From assembly GCA_964391195.1 (NCBI GenBank), contig CAYMLG010000008.1:1-64000 (forward strand): 64,000 nt of DNA, in the 5' to 3' direction. The DNA comes from JAAYXE01 sp964391195 (GTDB taxonomy: Bacteria > Chloroflexota > Anaerolineae > Anaerolineales > UBA4823). The first letter of the stretch is position 1, and each line of letters begins with the position of its first letter. The position numbers and the translations under genes were made by a program. Below, piece by piece: positions 1 to 9,141 of this stretch. The notes beneath the pieces were generated by a model. The model was given only the letters and a program-made list of their open reading frames with translations, searched no databases and was not told the DNA's origin.

Positions 1-120
1 AACCCAACAAAGGATCCCGAAAGACTCCGCCCATTGGTACCGAGAAGTGATCGCCTCCAACGGGGAATGTTTATAAACTGAAGACTTTCCCCGGCGCTCA
101 GTTCTCGGTTGCTCAGACAT

Positions 121-158
121 AGCGAACCGGACCACCCTCGAGGGCGGTCCGGTTCGCT
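121..158 (-). terminator. Hairpin terminator after the sensor kinase
   Basis: A perfect 13-bp inverted repeat (121-133 with 146-158) flanks a 12-nt loop that itself contains the palindrome CCCTCGAGGG. It lies just past the stop codon of the minus-strand kinase gene, the expected place for a transcription end. There is no clear U-tract, so the intrinsic-terminator call is an inference. Nothing else was recognised in bases 1-171. Confidence 0.5.
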
Positions 159-171
159 GCGCCTGCTTTCG

Positions 172-2970
172 CTACGCCTGCTGTGGAACGGGCTGCACCC
201 ACCGGGCCTGGATGGTCGTCCCTTCTCCCGGCGCGCTGCTGATTTCGAATGTCGCTCCGATGCTCTCAGCCCGCTCGCGCATAATCCCCAGGCCAAGATG
301 GTCCGGCGGAACAGATTTGGGATCGAAACCTCTTCCGTTGTCTGTGATCACCAGCTCGATCTCCCCATCCCAACCGGACAGGTTCAACACCACCTCACTG
401 GCCGCCGCGTGCTTGGCGACGTTGTTCAAGGCTTCCTGCGAGATACGATAGAAGACCACTTTCTGTTCTGGGGCGAGAGTGGTCTGCAGATCGAGCAACA
501 GCCTGACCGGCACCTGGGTGCGCCCGGTGAAGGCATTGGTCAGGTGACGGAACAATTCAACCGTGTCGGCTTCGAGCAGCGCAGTAGGACGCAATTCCAA
601 CAGCAGCGTGCGCATCTCCGCCAGCGCGCCCCGCGTCATCTGGCGCAGCTCGCGCAAGCGGCGCTGGCCCTCCTCCGGGTTGCGCTCCCATATGCGAGGC
701 AGCACTTCGGCGATCAGGCTGGCCGAGAACAGGGTTTGCGTCACTGCGTCGTGCAGTTCGCGGGCCAGGCGGTTGCGCTCCGTCAGCACCGCACTCTGCT
801 CCACCTGGATTCGCAGACGCGCGTTCTCAATTGCCAGGGCTGCCTGATCGGCGAAGGTCATCCCCAGTGAGATCACTTCCTCCCCGAACTCCTGCGCTTC
901 GGTATAGTACAGGGAGATCATCCCGTACACCGCTCCCTGAACGATGAGCGGGACCGCCAGGTAAGCCGAAAAATGTCGCCGGACGACATCCACCCAATTC
1001 CTGAGGTTCTCAGGGAACGCTTCCACCTGCTCGCTATAATTTTGATCCACATACGGGCCAAAATTGCTCACCGCATAAGGCTGCCGGTTGAGCAGCGCCA
1101 GGTTCGGCAACGTCTCATAGAATGGCAGCGTATCGAAAGCGCTGAAGCTCTCCGGCATACCGGCCGCGGCCTCGACATAAATCGTAGCATCCTCCAGAGA
1201 GAACCGGTAAACCACCCCCGCCTCGGCGCCTAACAGTTGCCGCGCCTGGTTGACGATCGCCTCCAACACTTCCACCAGGGGCAGGCTGGAGTTGAGGATA
1301 GCCAGAATATCCCGCAGCCCCTCCGCCACGCGCCGGCGTTCCTGCTGCGCCTGGTACAGCCTGGCGTTCTCCAGGCCGACCATCGCGCTGGATGCCAGCA
1401 GGCTCAGCGTCCGTTCCGCCTCGGCACCGAAGGCTCCAGGCCGGTCGTCGGAAATCATGATCGCCCCATACGGCTCGGCATTGCTGAGCATGGGCACGAT
1501 TGCCAGGGAGACGATCCCTGCGTCTTCGGCGAACTTCCGGCGTTCCGGGTTGCTCTGCGCTTCGGGCGCCAGGCGTATATCGTCCACACATACCGGTTTT
1601 CGCTCACGGATTGTCCGCTCTGCGAAAGAGCCGGCCAGTGGGATTTCTCGACCAATGGGATATTGCAGCCCGGGGAAAGGGTTTGAGACCACACCCAACC
1701 GCAGCCGGTCGCCAATCAACAGGAAAACCATCGCCCCTCGCGCCCCGGTCAGCCGCCGGGCTTCATCGACGATCATCTGCAGCACGGCGTCCGGGTCCAG
1801 GCGCCGGATGATCGCCTGCTGCACCGAAAAGAGCGCTTCCAGTTCCTTGGTTCGATCGGCTACCCGTTGTTCCAGCTGCCGGTACGAGTCGCGTATCTGC
1901 CCGGTCATCCAATTGAACCGCCCCGCCAGGATTTCGATCTCATCTCCGGTCTTGGCGGTGATCGTGCGGTCGAAATTACCCTGGGCGACTTCCTGGGCTG
2001 CATCGATCAAATCTTCAACCGGCTGCATGATCCGCCGGACTCCCACCATCACCATTGCAGTCGGCAAAATCACCCCCAAAGCCAGCAGTACCAACAAAAA
2101 CTGCTGGTACGGGCGGCTTCTGCTCAGCAGCACCGACCATTTCTCTTCGGTGACCAGTCCCCAACTGCTCCCAGAGATGGGTGAATACCCGGCCACGATC
2201 TCCTGCCCGGTGAAATCTCGCGTGCGCACCGCTCCGGATGCCCCGCTCTGCAGTCGCTCCAACACCGGCAGCCCGGAGAAATCGTCGCCAATCCGGGCGG
2301 CATCGGTGTGGTAGACCACCCTTCCGTTCTCATCGACAATATAGGTCGTCCCGCTTTCACCGATGCGCTGTTTGACGATCCCCCCATAGAACGCGCTGAT
2401 ACTGCTGGCGCCAATCCGGAACATACCAACCAGTGTCCCGGTCACTTCCCCCTGGCTCCCATAGATCGGGACCACAGCCGCTACAACTTCGGCGCCATCC
2501 GGACCGTCTGGCGTGATATTGGAGAAATGCGGTCGCGGGGATCTCAGCAGGCTGCGGAAATAACTCCGGTCGGACCAATCTTCCCCGATGATCCTCCTCT
2601 GCTCGGGCAGTGCAGCCCGCACGATCCCGTGCGTATCCAGCACGATCACGCCCCCATCAAAAATCGTGAGCGGGTTGCGGAATGTCTCCAGCGCGCCTTG
2701 TTGGGCAAGCGGGATTCTGGACTGCAGCGCGTTCGAGCGGGTGATTGAGGTCAGGAGATCGGTGTAAGCCCGCATCTCGTTCGCAAGCTGCCCCGCCGCC
2801 AGCCGGGTGAGCTCTTGATCGCGCTCGATCACCAGGTCTTCCGTGACTTGTTGGTACGCGAAGAAGGTGACAACCGCCACAATGGTCAGGATGAGCACGC
2901 TGGGGATGAACGACCAGGCGATGATCTTGACTCTCAGGCCATTCCATCGACTCAGGAGGCGCACGCGCAC
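172..2970 (-). CDS. Membrane sensor histidine kinase (dCache-HAMP-GAF-GAF-HisKA_3)
   Basis: The 932-aa protein has TM1 at about 17-40, an extracytoplasmic dCache-like sensor at about 45-285, TM2 at 291-312 and HAMP at about 313-365. Two GAF domains follow (about 385-540 and 550-720), then a HisKA_3 dimerisation helix with the phospho-acceptor His740 in RELHDAVTQTLF, then an HATPase domain (NNVAKHA, DNGRGFDP, GLGIMRERA). HisKA_3 kinases normally phosphorylate NarL/LuxR-type regulators, but none is adjacent. A NarL-type regulator does occur near 62.9 kb, with no evidence of pairing. The start codon lies inside the 3' end of the upstream solute-binding-protein gene (19-bp overlap), which implies co-expression. 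The ligand is unknown. It may be sensed directly by dCache or through the neighbouring binding protein. Confidence 0.9.
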   Translation of the reverse strand: MRVRLLSRWNGLRVKIIAWSFIPSVLILTIVAVVTFFAYQQVTEDLVIERDQELTRLAAGQLANEMRAYTDLLTSITRSNALQSRIPLAQQGALETFRNPLTIFDGGVIVLDTHGIVRAALPEQRRIIGEDWSDRSYFRSLLRSPRPHFSNITPDGPDGAEVVAAVVPIYGSQGEVTGTLVGMFRIGASSISAFYGGIVKQRIGESGTTYIVDENGRVVYHTDAARIGDDFSGLPVLERLQSGASGAVRTRDFTGQEIVAGYSPISGSSWGLVTEEKWSVLLSRSRPYQQFLLVLLALGVILPTAMVMVGVRRIMQPVEDLIDAAQEVAQGNFDRTITAKTGDEIEILAGRFNWMTGQIRDSYRQLEQRVADRTKELEALFSVQQAIIRRLDPDAVLQMIVDEARRLTGARGAMVFLLIGDRLRLGVVSNPFPGLQYPIGREIPLAGSFAERTIRERKPVCVDDIRLAPEAQSNPERRKFAEDAGIVSLAIVPMLSNAEPYGAIMISDDRPGAFGAEAERTLSLLASSAMVGLENARLYQAQQERRRVAEGLRDILAILNSSLPLVEVLEAIVNQARQLLGAEAGVVYRFSLEDATIYVEAAAGMPESFSAFDTLPFYETLPNLALLNRQPYAVSNFGPYVDQNYSEQVEAFPENLRNWVDVVRRHFSAYLAVPLIVQGAVYGMISLYYTEAQEFGEEVISLGMTFADQAALAIENARLRIQVEQSAVLTERNRLARELHDAVTQTLFSASLIAEVLPRIWERNPEEGQRRLRELRQMTRGALAEMRTLLLELRPTALLEADTVELFRHLTNAFTGRTQVPVRLLLDLQTTLAPEQKVVFYRISQEALNNVAKHAAASEVVLNLSGWDGEIELVITDNGRGFDPKSVPPDHLGLGIMRERAESIGATFEISSAPGEGTTIQARWVQPVPQQA

Positions 2971-4325
2971 GCTCCTTCGAGCCTCGATTCCGGTGCATAC
3001 GCCGCCTGGGCTGCATCCACTTGCTGGCTGACCTCCTTCATGATGTCAACCGGCGCTTCGCCCAGGATGTAAATCTTATCCCAGGCATCGTAAATCAGCC
3101 GCTTGGCCTCCGACATATTGGCAAACACTTCGCTTGTCACCGAATAGCCCTGGATATGCCCGTCAGCAAAAGCGCCAATATCCACATCCCGGGTCTGTTC
3201 CGGGAACTCAAGCTGTATCAGGCGGATCCACTCTTCAACCAGTGAGGCGCGGGCGGGCTGCAGGAAATTGGCCTTGGCCATTGCCAGCCCGTAGTCTTTG
3301 CTTACCAGGAACTTCAACAGTTCCCAGGCTTCGTCCGGGTAGCGAGTGCGCCCATAAATCCCCCAGCCGTCGGTGGTTGCCAGGGTAACGCGCCGCACCG
3401 GGCCGGGGGGCAGCGGCGCAATCCCGATCCGGAACTTCGCCTGGCTGAGGATGTTTTTCAGCGACCAGGACCCATCTTCGACCATCGCCACCCGCTCATC
3501 GATAAAAGCCTGGGTGATCGTCAGGTTCTGCACATCCAACGGCGTCGCCATCACCTGGTCATCCCACATCCGGCTGCGGATCCATTCCATCGCCGCCAGC
3601 GCCGGCGGCTCGGAGAATCTTGAGCGCCTCGGGTCATTTGGATCCACCAGGTGTCCGCCCCATGCGTTGATATGCACCTGGATTCTGTCCCAGGAAATAT
3701 CCAGCATGCTCCCCCACAGATCGGTCTTTCCATCCCGGTCGCGGTCTCGCGTGAGTTGGCGCATCGCCTCCGTGTAATCGTCCAGGGTCCACGAGCCATC
3801 CGGGTAATCAAGGCGGTAAACGTCGAACAGGTCTTTGTTGTAGTACAGCGCCAGGGCGCCATGATATTTCGGTAGGCCGTACTGGCGCCCGTCGAGTGTG
3901 AACAGCGAACGGTACTGCGCCGGATCCCAATCGGCCACCGTCTCCGCGTCAAGGTCGGCCTCTACTCGCCGGCGCAAGTCCAGAGTTAGGTTTTCTTGGG
4001 CTAATATTGGGAAGAAAGAACAGCAGGCGGAAAAAACGTCCGCGCCGGTGCCGGCGCGCAGGTCTTCGATCAGGCTTTCTTCCACGTCCTCCGGATCGGG
4101 GACATAGAAAACCCGGATATCGGGCTGATCGACATGAAAGCGGTCGAGCATCCCCTGGACCATCGGCGGGAACCAATCAGTCCGCCAGTCCTGGTAAACC
4201 AGTTGGATGACCGGAGACTCCGTAGGGGAACTATCGAACAATGGGCGACAGCTTCCCAGCCAGGCCCCAGCAGCAGTCACCCCAGCTACCTGTAAAAACT
4301 GCCTGCGAGAAAGTGTCGACCCCAT
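2952..4325 (-). CDS. Extracytoplasmic solute-binding protein, family 1 (sugar type), Tat/lipoprotein
   Basis: The 457-aa protein begins with a twin-arginine motif (SRRQFLQ, Arg7-Arg8), a hydrophobic stretch and a lipobox ending at Cys26 (WLGSC). This suggests export by Tat followed by lipid anchoring. The rest resembles family-1 carbohydrate-binding proteins: an N-lobe (LVYQDWRTDW), a YGLPKYHGALALYYNKDLF segment, and a calcium-loop-like DRDRDGKTDLWG as in maltose-type binding proteins. No sugar permeases or sugar ATPase are nearby. The sulfate permease genes lie just upstream, and the sensor-kinase gene overlaps its 3' end. The context therefore suggests a co-sensor feeding the kinase at least as much as a transporter component. 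The ligand cannot be assigned. Confidence 0.85.
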   Translation of the reverse strand: MGSTLSRRQFLQVAGVTAAGAWLGSCRPLFDSSPTESPVIQLVYQDWRTDWFPPMVQGMLDRFHVDQPDIRVFYVPDPEDVEESLIEDLRAGTGADVFSACCSFFPILAQENLTLDLRRRVEADLDAETVADWDPAQYRSLFTLDGRQYGLPKYHGALALYYNKDLFDVYRLDYPDGSWTLDDYTEAMRQLTRDRDRDGKTDLWGSMLDISWDRIQVHINAWGGHLVDPNDPRRSRFSEPPALAAMEWIRSRMWDDQVMATPLDVQNLTITQAFIDERVAMVEDGSWSLKNILSQAKFRIGIAPLPPGPVRRVTLATTDGWGIYGRTRYPDEAWELLKFLVSKDYGLAMAKANFLQPARASLVEEWIRLIQLEFPEQTRDVDIGAFADGHIQGYSVTSEVFANMSEAKRLIYDAWDKIYILGEAPVDIMKEVSQQVDAAQAAYAPESRLEGACACAS

Positions 4326-4387
4326 CGTACCTCCGATCTCTCGCCAGTCACGTCATAACCGCGGTACTCCTATTTTACACCGGATGC

Positions 4388-5191
4388 TCATTCTGTTCTA
4401 CGCCTCATTAAGTCCGTACCTAAAACCAATACCAGTGAAATGAATCCCAACGCCAGCGCCACGCTGTATGCGCCCACATATTGGCGTTCATCCAACGCCC
4501 GGAAGATGTACAGCGTGGCGGTCTCCGTGTATCCCTGAATCCCCCCTCCGATCACCAGCACGGCTCCAAATTCACCCAGCGCCCGGGCAAATGTGAGCGT
4601 CAGGCCGTAGATAAACCCCCAGCGCAGCGCAGGGAGGGTCACCCGCCAGAAGGTCTGCCAGCCGTTGGCGCCCAGCGTAGCCGCGGCCTGTTCTTGCTGC
4701 ACGCCAAAATTCTCCAAAACCGGGATGAGCTCCCGGATCATGAACGGCAGGGTCACGAAGATGGTCGCCAGGACCATCCCCGGCAGAGCGAAGGCCACCT
4801 GGATCCCCAGGGATGAGACCACCGGAGCCAGCAGACCGTTGCGCCCGAACAGCAGGAGCAGCATGTAGCCCACGACCACCGGGGAAACCGCGAAGGGGGT
4901 GTCGATGATGGCATTGAAAAACCGCTTCCCGGGAAATTGGTGTCGCACCAGCACCCAGGCGACCAGCGTTCCAAATACTGCATGGACGATCACCACGATC
5001 AGGCTGATCCACAACGTCCGCCAGAAGGCGGCCAACACCTCCGGTTCCAGCAGGGCCTCGACGACCGCCGCGGCGCCCTCCTGGAAGGCCCCGGCTACCA
5101 GGGCGATGATGGGGGCGATGATCAACAACCCCAAATACACGAACACGAGGCCGATCAATGCTCGGCGCACCCACGATTGGTGACTCACCAT
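4388..5191 (-). CDS. cysW: Sulfate ABC transporter permease CysW
   Basis: A 267-aa inner-membrane permease with about six hydrophobic segments. The ATPase-coupling EAA loop reads AATLGANGWQTFWRVTLPAL, and the C-terminal part has GEFGAVLVIGGGIQGYTETATLYIF, which is typical of CysW. Together with the preceding permease it forms the membrane channel of the sulfate/thiosulfate importer. It follows cysT by 9 nt and is the last gene of the canonical sulfate set. The next gene downstream encodes an unrelated sugar-type binding protein 62 nt further on. Confidence 0.92.
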   Translation of the reverse strand: MVSHQSWVRRALIGLVFVYLGLLIIAPIIALVAGAFQEGAAAVVEALLEPEVLAAFWRTLWISLIVVIVHAVFGTLVAWVLVRHQFPGKRFFNAIIDTPFAVSPVVVGYMLLLLFGRNGLLAPVVSSLGIQVAFALPGMVLATIFVTLPFMIRELIPVLENFGVQQEQAAATLGANGWQTFWRVTLPALRWGFIYGLTLTFARALGEFGAVLVIGGGIQGYTETATLYIFRALDERQYVGAYSVALALGFISLVLVLGTDLMRRRTE

Positions 5192-5200
5192 CTTGTTCCT

Positions 5201-6067
5201 CTAACCCGCTTTCTTGGAACGCTTCTCCAACCAGTCCACCACGAACATCAAGCCGGCCGCCGCGCCGAGCATGACGATCGACACCGCGCTGGCGCCCAGC
5301 CGGTTCTCAGACTCGACCTCACCCAGGACGTATACCGCTGCGGTTTGCGAGTAAAACGGGATATTGCCCGCCACGATCACAATCGCCCCAAACTCGCCGA
5401 TGGCACGGGCGAACCCCAACAGCGCCCCGCTGGTCAGCGGCAGCAGCAGCGGCGGCAGCGTGATGCGCCAAAAAACAGTCCAGCTCTCGGCCCCCAGGGT
5501 TGCCGCTGCATCTTCCTGGGCCCGGTCCAGGTTCTGCAAGACCGGTTGGACCGCCCGTACCACAAAAGGAAAGGTGATGAACAGAAGAGCCAGGATGATC
5601 CCCGGGGGAGCGAAAATGATCGATAGGTTAAAGGTCTCCTTCAGCCAGCGCCCGGTCGCCTCCTGAGGGCCATACAGCACCACTAACATGACCCCCGTGA
5701 CCAGGGTTGGGATCGCCAGCGGCAGATCGATCACTGCGTTGAGCAGCGACTTCCCCGGAAAGTTGTACCGCACCAGGACATAAGCCGTCACCAGTCCCAT
5801 CGCCGTGTTGATCAACGTCATCACGCAGGTCGTCCAAAAAGTGAGCTTCATCGCCTCCCTGGCGGCGGGCTGGGTAATCTGGCGCCAGAATTCAACGGCT
5901 CCTTCTCGCAGTCCGTCCTGGACGATGACCGCCAGCGGGATGACCAGCAAAACGACCAGATAAGTGAGCGCCGCCCCGCGGACTGTCCACCTCCCCCACG
6001 GGATCCCACCGGCGAAGCGAGTCCCGGCCCGTCTTCTCAGGCGCGCGACTGTCATCGGGATATTCAC
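5201..6067 (-). CDS. cysT: Sulfate ABC transporter permease CysT (CysU)
   Basis: A 288-aa membrane permease with the binding-protein-dependent transport fold. Diagnostic stretches are LAIPTLVTGVMLVVLYGP, the EAA loop AAATLGAESWTVFWRITLPP, and ALLGFARAIGEFGAIVIVAG with NIPFYSQTAAVYVLGEVE. It pairs with CysW. The gene starts 3 nt after the sulfate-binding-protein gene and ends 9 nt before cysW, so translation is probably coupled. Confidence 0.93.
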   Translation of the reverse strand: MNIPMTVARLRRRAGTRFAGGIPWGRWTVRGAALTYLVVLLVIPLAVIVQDGLREGAVEFWRQITQPAAREAMKLTFWTTCVMTLINTAMGLVTAYVLVRYNFPGKSLLNAVIDLPLAIPTLVTGVMLVVLYGPQEATGRWLKETFNLSIIFAPPGIILALLFITFPFVVRAVQPVLQNLDRAQEDAAATLGAESWTVFWRITLPPLLLPLTSGALLGFARAIGEFGAIVIVAGNIPFYSQTAAVYVLGEVESENRLGASAVSIVMLGAAAGLMFVVDWLEKRSKKAG

Positions 6068-6070
6068 CGC

Positions 6071-7108
6071 TCACTGCCCCTGTGCTGCGGCTGCAGCCGT
6101 AGTGAATATGCCGGCCTCGCCGAAGAACTCTGGGGTGGCCTGTCCCCAGCCGCCGAAGTAGTCGATCGTGAACAAGTCCTCCACCGGAGGGTATTGGTTG
6201 GCCGTGGCCTGAGCGACATCGGGATCCGGAGACCGCAGCCCGTGTTTGGCGAAGATCTCCTGGGCCTCCTTCGTAAACAGGAAGTCTACGAAAGCTTCGG
6301 CCGCCTCTCGACTTCCGTGCTTGTCCACGTAGGTATCGATCACAGCCACCGGATTCTGGATCAAGAGCGTAGACCGGGGGATGATCAACTCGTAGTCCTG
6401 CCCGTTCTGCTGCCCAACCAGCACCTCGTTCTCATAAGTGATGATCACATCGCCCACGCCCTTCTCGAAATTCGTGATGCTCTCCCGGGCACCCTTATCC
6501 ATCACCCGCACGTTCGATAACACCGAGATCAGGAACTCCTGCGCAGCTTCGTCGGTCGGCTCCACACCTTCCACGTAACCTCGTTTCGCCGCCCCGTACA
6601 GCGCCAGAATATTCCACATCGCCCCGCCGCTCGTCTTCGGGTTGGGGGTCAGCACTTCCAGGCCCGGCTGCGCCAGGTCAGCCCAATCGCGGATCCCGTG
6701 AGGGTTCCCTTTGCGGACGGCAAAGGCGACGATCGAAGTGCTCAGCATCCCCTGGTAAGGCCGGGAGCGCCAATCATGGGTGATCAACCCTGCCTTCTCG
6801 ATGCGTGTAATGTCCGCTTCCAGGGAGAGGGCAGCGATATCTGCCTCGAAACCTTCCACGATCGCCCGAGACTGCGCCCCGGAGCCCAGGTACGACTCTT
6901 CGAAGACCAAATCCCGACCGGTCTTTTCCTTCCACTGTGCCTGGAACAGGGGGATGATTTCCTGGTACGCTTCTCTGGGCGTGGTATATGCGCCCAGCGT
7001 CAGCTTCGTCCCGGGATTCCCACCGCCCTGCGCCCCGCTGCCCGAACACCCCGCGAGGGTGAGTGCTGCTAGAATGACAAAGATGGATAAACGCAGGATC
7101 ACCTTCAT
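6071..7108 (-). CDS. Sulfate-binding lipoprotein (Sbp/CysP)
   Basis: A 345-aa secreted protein with a signal peptide and lipobox (TLAGC, Cys21). The family signatures are SYLGSGAQSRAIVEGFEADI, GNPHGIRDWADLAQPG and LTPNPKTSGGAMWNILALYG, which form the anion-binding site of sulfate-binding proteins. It captures sulfate or thiosulfate outside the membrane for CysTWA. The start is supported by a GAGGAG ribosome-binding site, and its ATG overlaps the TGA of the cysA-like gene (ATGA). Lipid anchoring fits a monoderm-like envelope. Confidence 0.93.
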   Translation of the reverse strand: MKVILRLSIFVILAALTLAGCSGSGAQGGGNPGTKLTLGAYTTPREAYQEIIPLFQAQWKEKTGRDLVFEESYLGSGAQSRAIVEGFEADIAALSLEADITRIEKAGLITHDWRSRPYQGMLSTSIVAFAVRKGNPHGIRDWADLAQPGLEVLTPNPKTSGGAMWNILALYGAAKRGYVEGVEPTDEAAQEFLISVLSNVRVMDKGARESITNFEKGVGDVIITYENEVLVGQQNGQDYELIIPRSTLLIQNPVAVIDTYVDKHGSREAAEAFVDFLFTKEAQEIFAKHGLRSPDPDVAQATANQYPPVEDLFTIDYFGGWGQATPEFFGEAGIFTTAAAAAQGQ

Positions 7109-9036
7109 CGTAATATCTCCTCGATCAATAGAGTTTGGTTTTCATCTACCACCGGATACACTTTGGCGCCCATATAATGCGAGCGGACAATGAGCACTGC
7201 GCGTTCACCGCAGGTGATCAACGTATCCCCTACAACGCCATCCAGGCTGATCACCCCGCTCTGTTTGGCCAACGGCGCGCCAAGGATCACCAGGTCATAC
7301 TCTTTTTCCTTCAACTCCTGAAGGATCTCTTCCTTCACCGAGCCATGACGCACTTTCGGAATTGCGGTAACGCCCAGGATGCTGAGCGTTTTCACCCCGC
7401 TGTTCAGGAACCGCTCGGCCCTGGCGAACAGGGGCGAACCCTGGCTGGCGTCTGGCGTCACGGTGAGAATCGTGGCTTCCGCTCCCAGGTGGCGCACCAG
7501 CCTCCCGGCAAAGAGCACATCGTCTTTGCCCGGTTCCCCGGTGGCAACGCAGATCAGCGCCCGGCTGGGAACCGGCTGAGGACAAGGCGCCAGCAGGAGA
7601 TGGTGCTCGCCGGTTTGTAAGATCTGTTCCGCCAGGGCCTGGTCCTCTTGTGGGGAGTAGCCCATGATGACCAGGTCGTGCGGCGTTCGTTCCACCAGCC
7701 GCGAGACGGCCGCAGCCGGCGGATCGCTGGAGATGCGTATCTGTACCGAGGACAGGCCCGAGCCGAGCTGTTTGCGCGCCTCTTGCATATAGTTTTCCAG
7801 CTCATCAACCCGCCGGCCGCACCCGAGCAGCGTTACCCGAGCATGGGCCAGCCGGGCAAGCTGGCCGCCGAGCTGCAGCGCCGCCTGCGCTCGCAGCGAC
7901 CCATCGGTGATGATCAGGAAGTTCATCCCGGGGTGGCTCAACGCGTGAATCCGGTGCACCCCCACCCAGGCGTGATCTCCCGGTTTCAGAGGGAAGCGCT
8001 GGCTTTGATCCGGGGTGCGGGTGGCGTCGATCAGGATCGCTTCGCTGCCAAATTCGACCGGAGGGGCGATGGGCCGCACGAACGGGATGGGTGGCAGCCG
8101 CAGACGCAGCCGCTCGTACGATCCGCCGAAAGTCACTTCTTCGATCTCCGCCCTGCCCAGTTTTGGACATTCCAACTGGTCCTCCGTTGGGGCCAGCGCC
8201 ACATCCTCCGGGCGGAACAGGACCTGGACCCGCTCATCAGCTCTGACGGATTCTTTCTCCCCGTTGATGCTGAACTCCACCGGGCCGACGTGCACCCGCT
8301 TACCGGATGTCCGTCCCACCAGCAGGTTTGCCGTGCCCAGGAAAGTGGCGACAAACTCTGTCTCCGGCTTCCGGTAAAGCTGGTCCGGCGTGCCCGCCTC
8401 CAGCAGCCGCCCAAAACTCATCACGCCCAGCCGGTCGGCCAGGTCGAATGCCTCTTCCTGGTCGTGGGTGACGAGGATCGTAGCGATCCCCAACTTCCGC
8501 TGGATGGCTTTCAGCGAACGTCGCAGCTCGACCCGGATTTTTGCGTCCAGCGCTCCCAAAGGCTCGTCGAGCAAGAGCACGTCGGGCTCAGAAGCCAGGG
8601 CGCGCGCAAGGGCGACCCGCTGCTGCTGCCCTCCGGAGAGCTGCTTCGGCATCCGGTCTCCCAACCCTGAGAGACCTACCAGGTCCAGGAGTTCCTCGCT
8701 GCGCTGGCGGCGAATGGACTTCTTCATCTTCCGCACGGCCAGGCTGAACTCAATATTCTCCGCCACGGTCATGTATTGGAACAGGGCGTAGTTTTGAAAC
8801 ACATAACCCACGCGCCGCTGCTGAGTAGGCAGGTGAGTGACGTCCCTGCCATGCAGCAATACCCGTCCATGATCCAATGGGGTGAGTCCGGCGATGATGT
8901 TCAAGATCGTGGTCTTCCCGCTCCCACTGGACCCAAGCAGGACGAAGAATTCCCCATCCCCCACTTCCAGGGTCACGTTATTGACCACCGGATAACCATC
9001 GTAGCGTTTCGTTAGCTGTTCCAATCGAATAGACAT
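7105..9036 (-). CDS. cysA: Sulfate ABC transporter ATPase (CysA) fused to tandem universal stress protein domains
   Basis: The first 235 residues are a standard ABC ATPase: Walker A GSSGSGKT (35-42), signature LSGGQQQR (133-140), Walker B LLLDEP (154-159) and H-loop His191. A TOBE-like region with LFRPEDVAL follows to about 365, as in CysA. An extra C-terminal half then holds two UspA-like domains, about 371-487 (FLIITDGS, HDLVIMGYS) and 491-618 (ALICVATG, YDLVILGA, ERAVLIVRS). Typical CysA ends near 350-360 residues, so this is a fusion of nearly double length. The ATG at 9036 sits just after AGGTGGAG. A GTG three codons upstream is less likely. It is the first gene of the sulfate operon. 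The USP part could bind nucleotide and tune uptake, but that is inference. Confidence 0.9.
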   Translation of the reverse strand: MSIRLEQLTKRYDGYPVVNNVTLEVGDGEFFVLLGSSGSGKTTILNIIAGLTPLDHGRVLLHGRDVTHLPTQQRRVGYVFQNYALFQYMTVAENIEFSLAVRKMKKSIRRQRSEELLDLVGLSGLGDRMPKQLSGGQQQRVALARALASEPDVLLLDEPLGALDAKIRVELRRSLKAIQRKLGIATILVTHDQEEAFDLADRLGVMSFGRLLEAGTPDQLYRKPETEFVATFLGTANLLVGRTSGKRVHVGPVEFSINGEKESVRADERVQVLFRPEDVALAPTEDQLECPKLGRAEIEEVTFGGSYERLRLRLPPIPFVRPIAPPVEFGSEAILIDATRTPDQSQRFPLKPGDHAWVGVHRIHALSHPGMNFLIITDGSLRAQAALQLGGQLARLAHARVTLLGCGRRVDELENYMQEARKQLGSGLSSVQIRISSDPPAAAVSRLVERTPHDLVIMGYSPQEDQALAEQILQTGEHHLLLAPCPQPVPSRALICVATGEPGKDDVLFAGRLVRHLGAEATILTVTPDASQGSPLFARAERFLNSGVKTLSILGVTAIPKVRHGSVKEEILQELKEKEYDLVILGAPLAKQSGVISLDGVVGDTLITCGERAVLIVRSHYMGAKVYPVVDENQTLLIEEILR

Positions 9037-9052
9037 AAGCTCCACCTGCTTA

Positions 9053-9084
9053 AAACAAAAAACTGCGACCTCTTCAGTCGCAGT
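9053..9084 (-). terminator. Intrinsic terminator or attenuator between the two-component pair and the sulfate operon
   Basis: Read on the minus strand, an 8-bp perfect stem (ACTGCGAC/GTCGCAGT, 9062-9069 with 9077-9084) has a 7-nt loop and is followed by a T-rich run. It ends the response-regulator transcript. Because it lies only 26 nt upstream of the cysA start, it could also act as an attenuator in the sulfate-operon leader. Confidence 0.75.
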
Positions 9085-9141
9085 ATATCGATTGCGCGTG
9101 ATAACCGTTGGGATGCGGCGGTGATAAAGCTGTGATATTTG

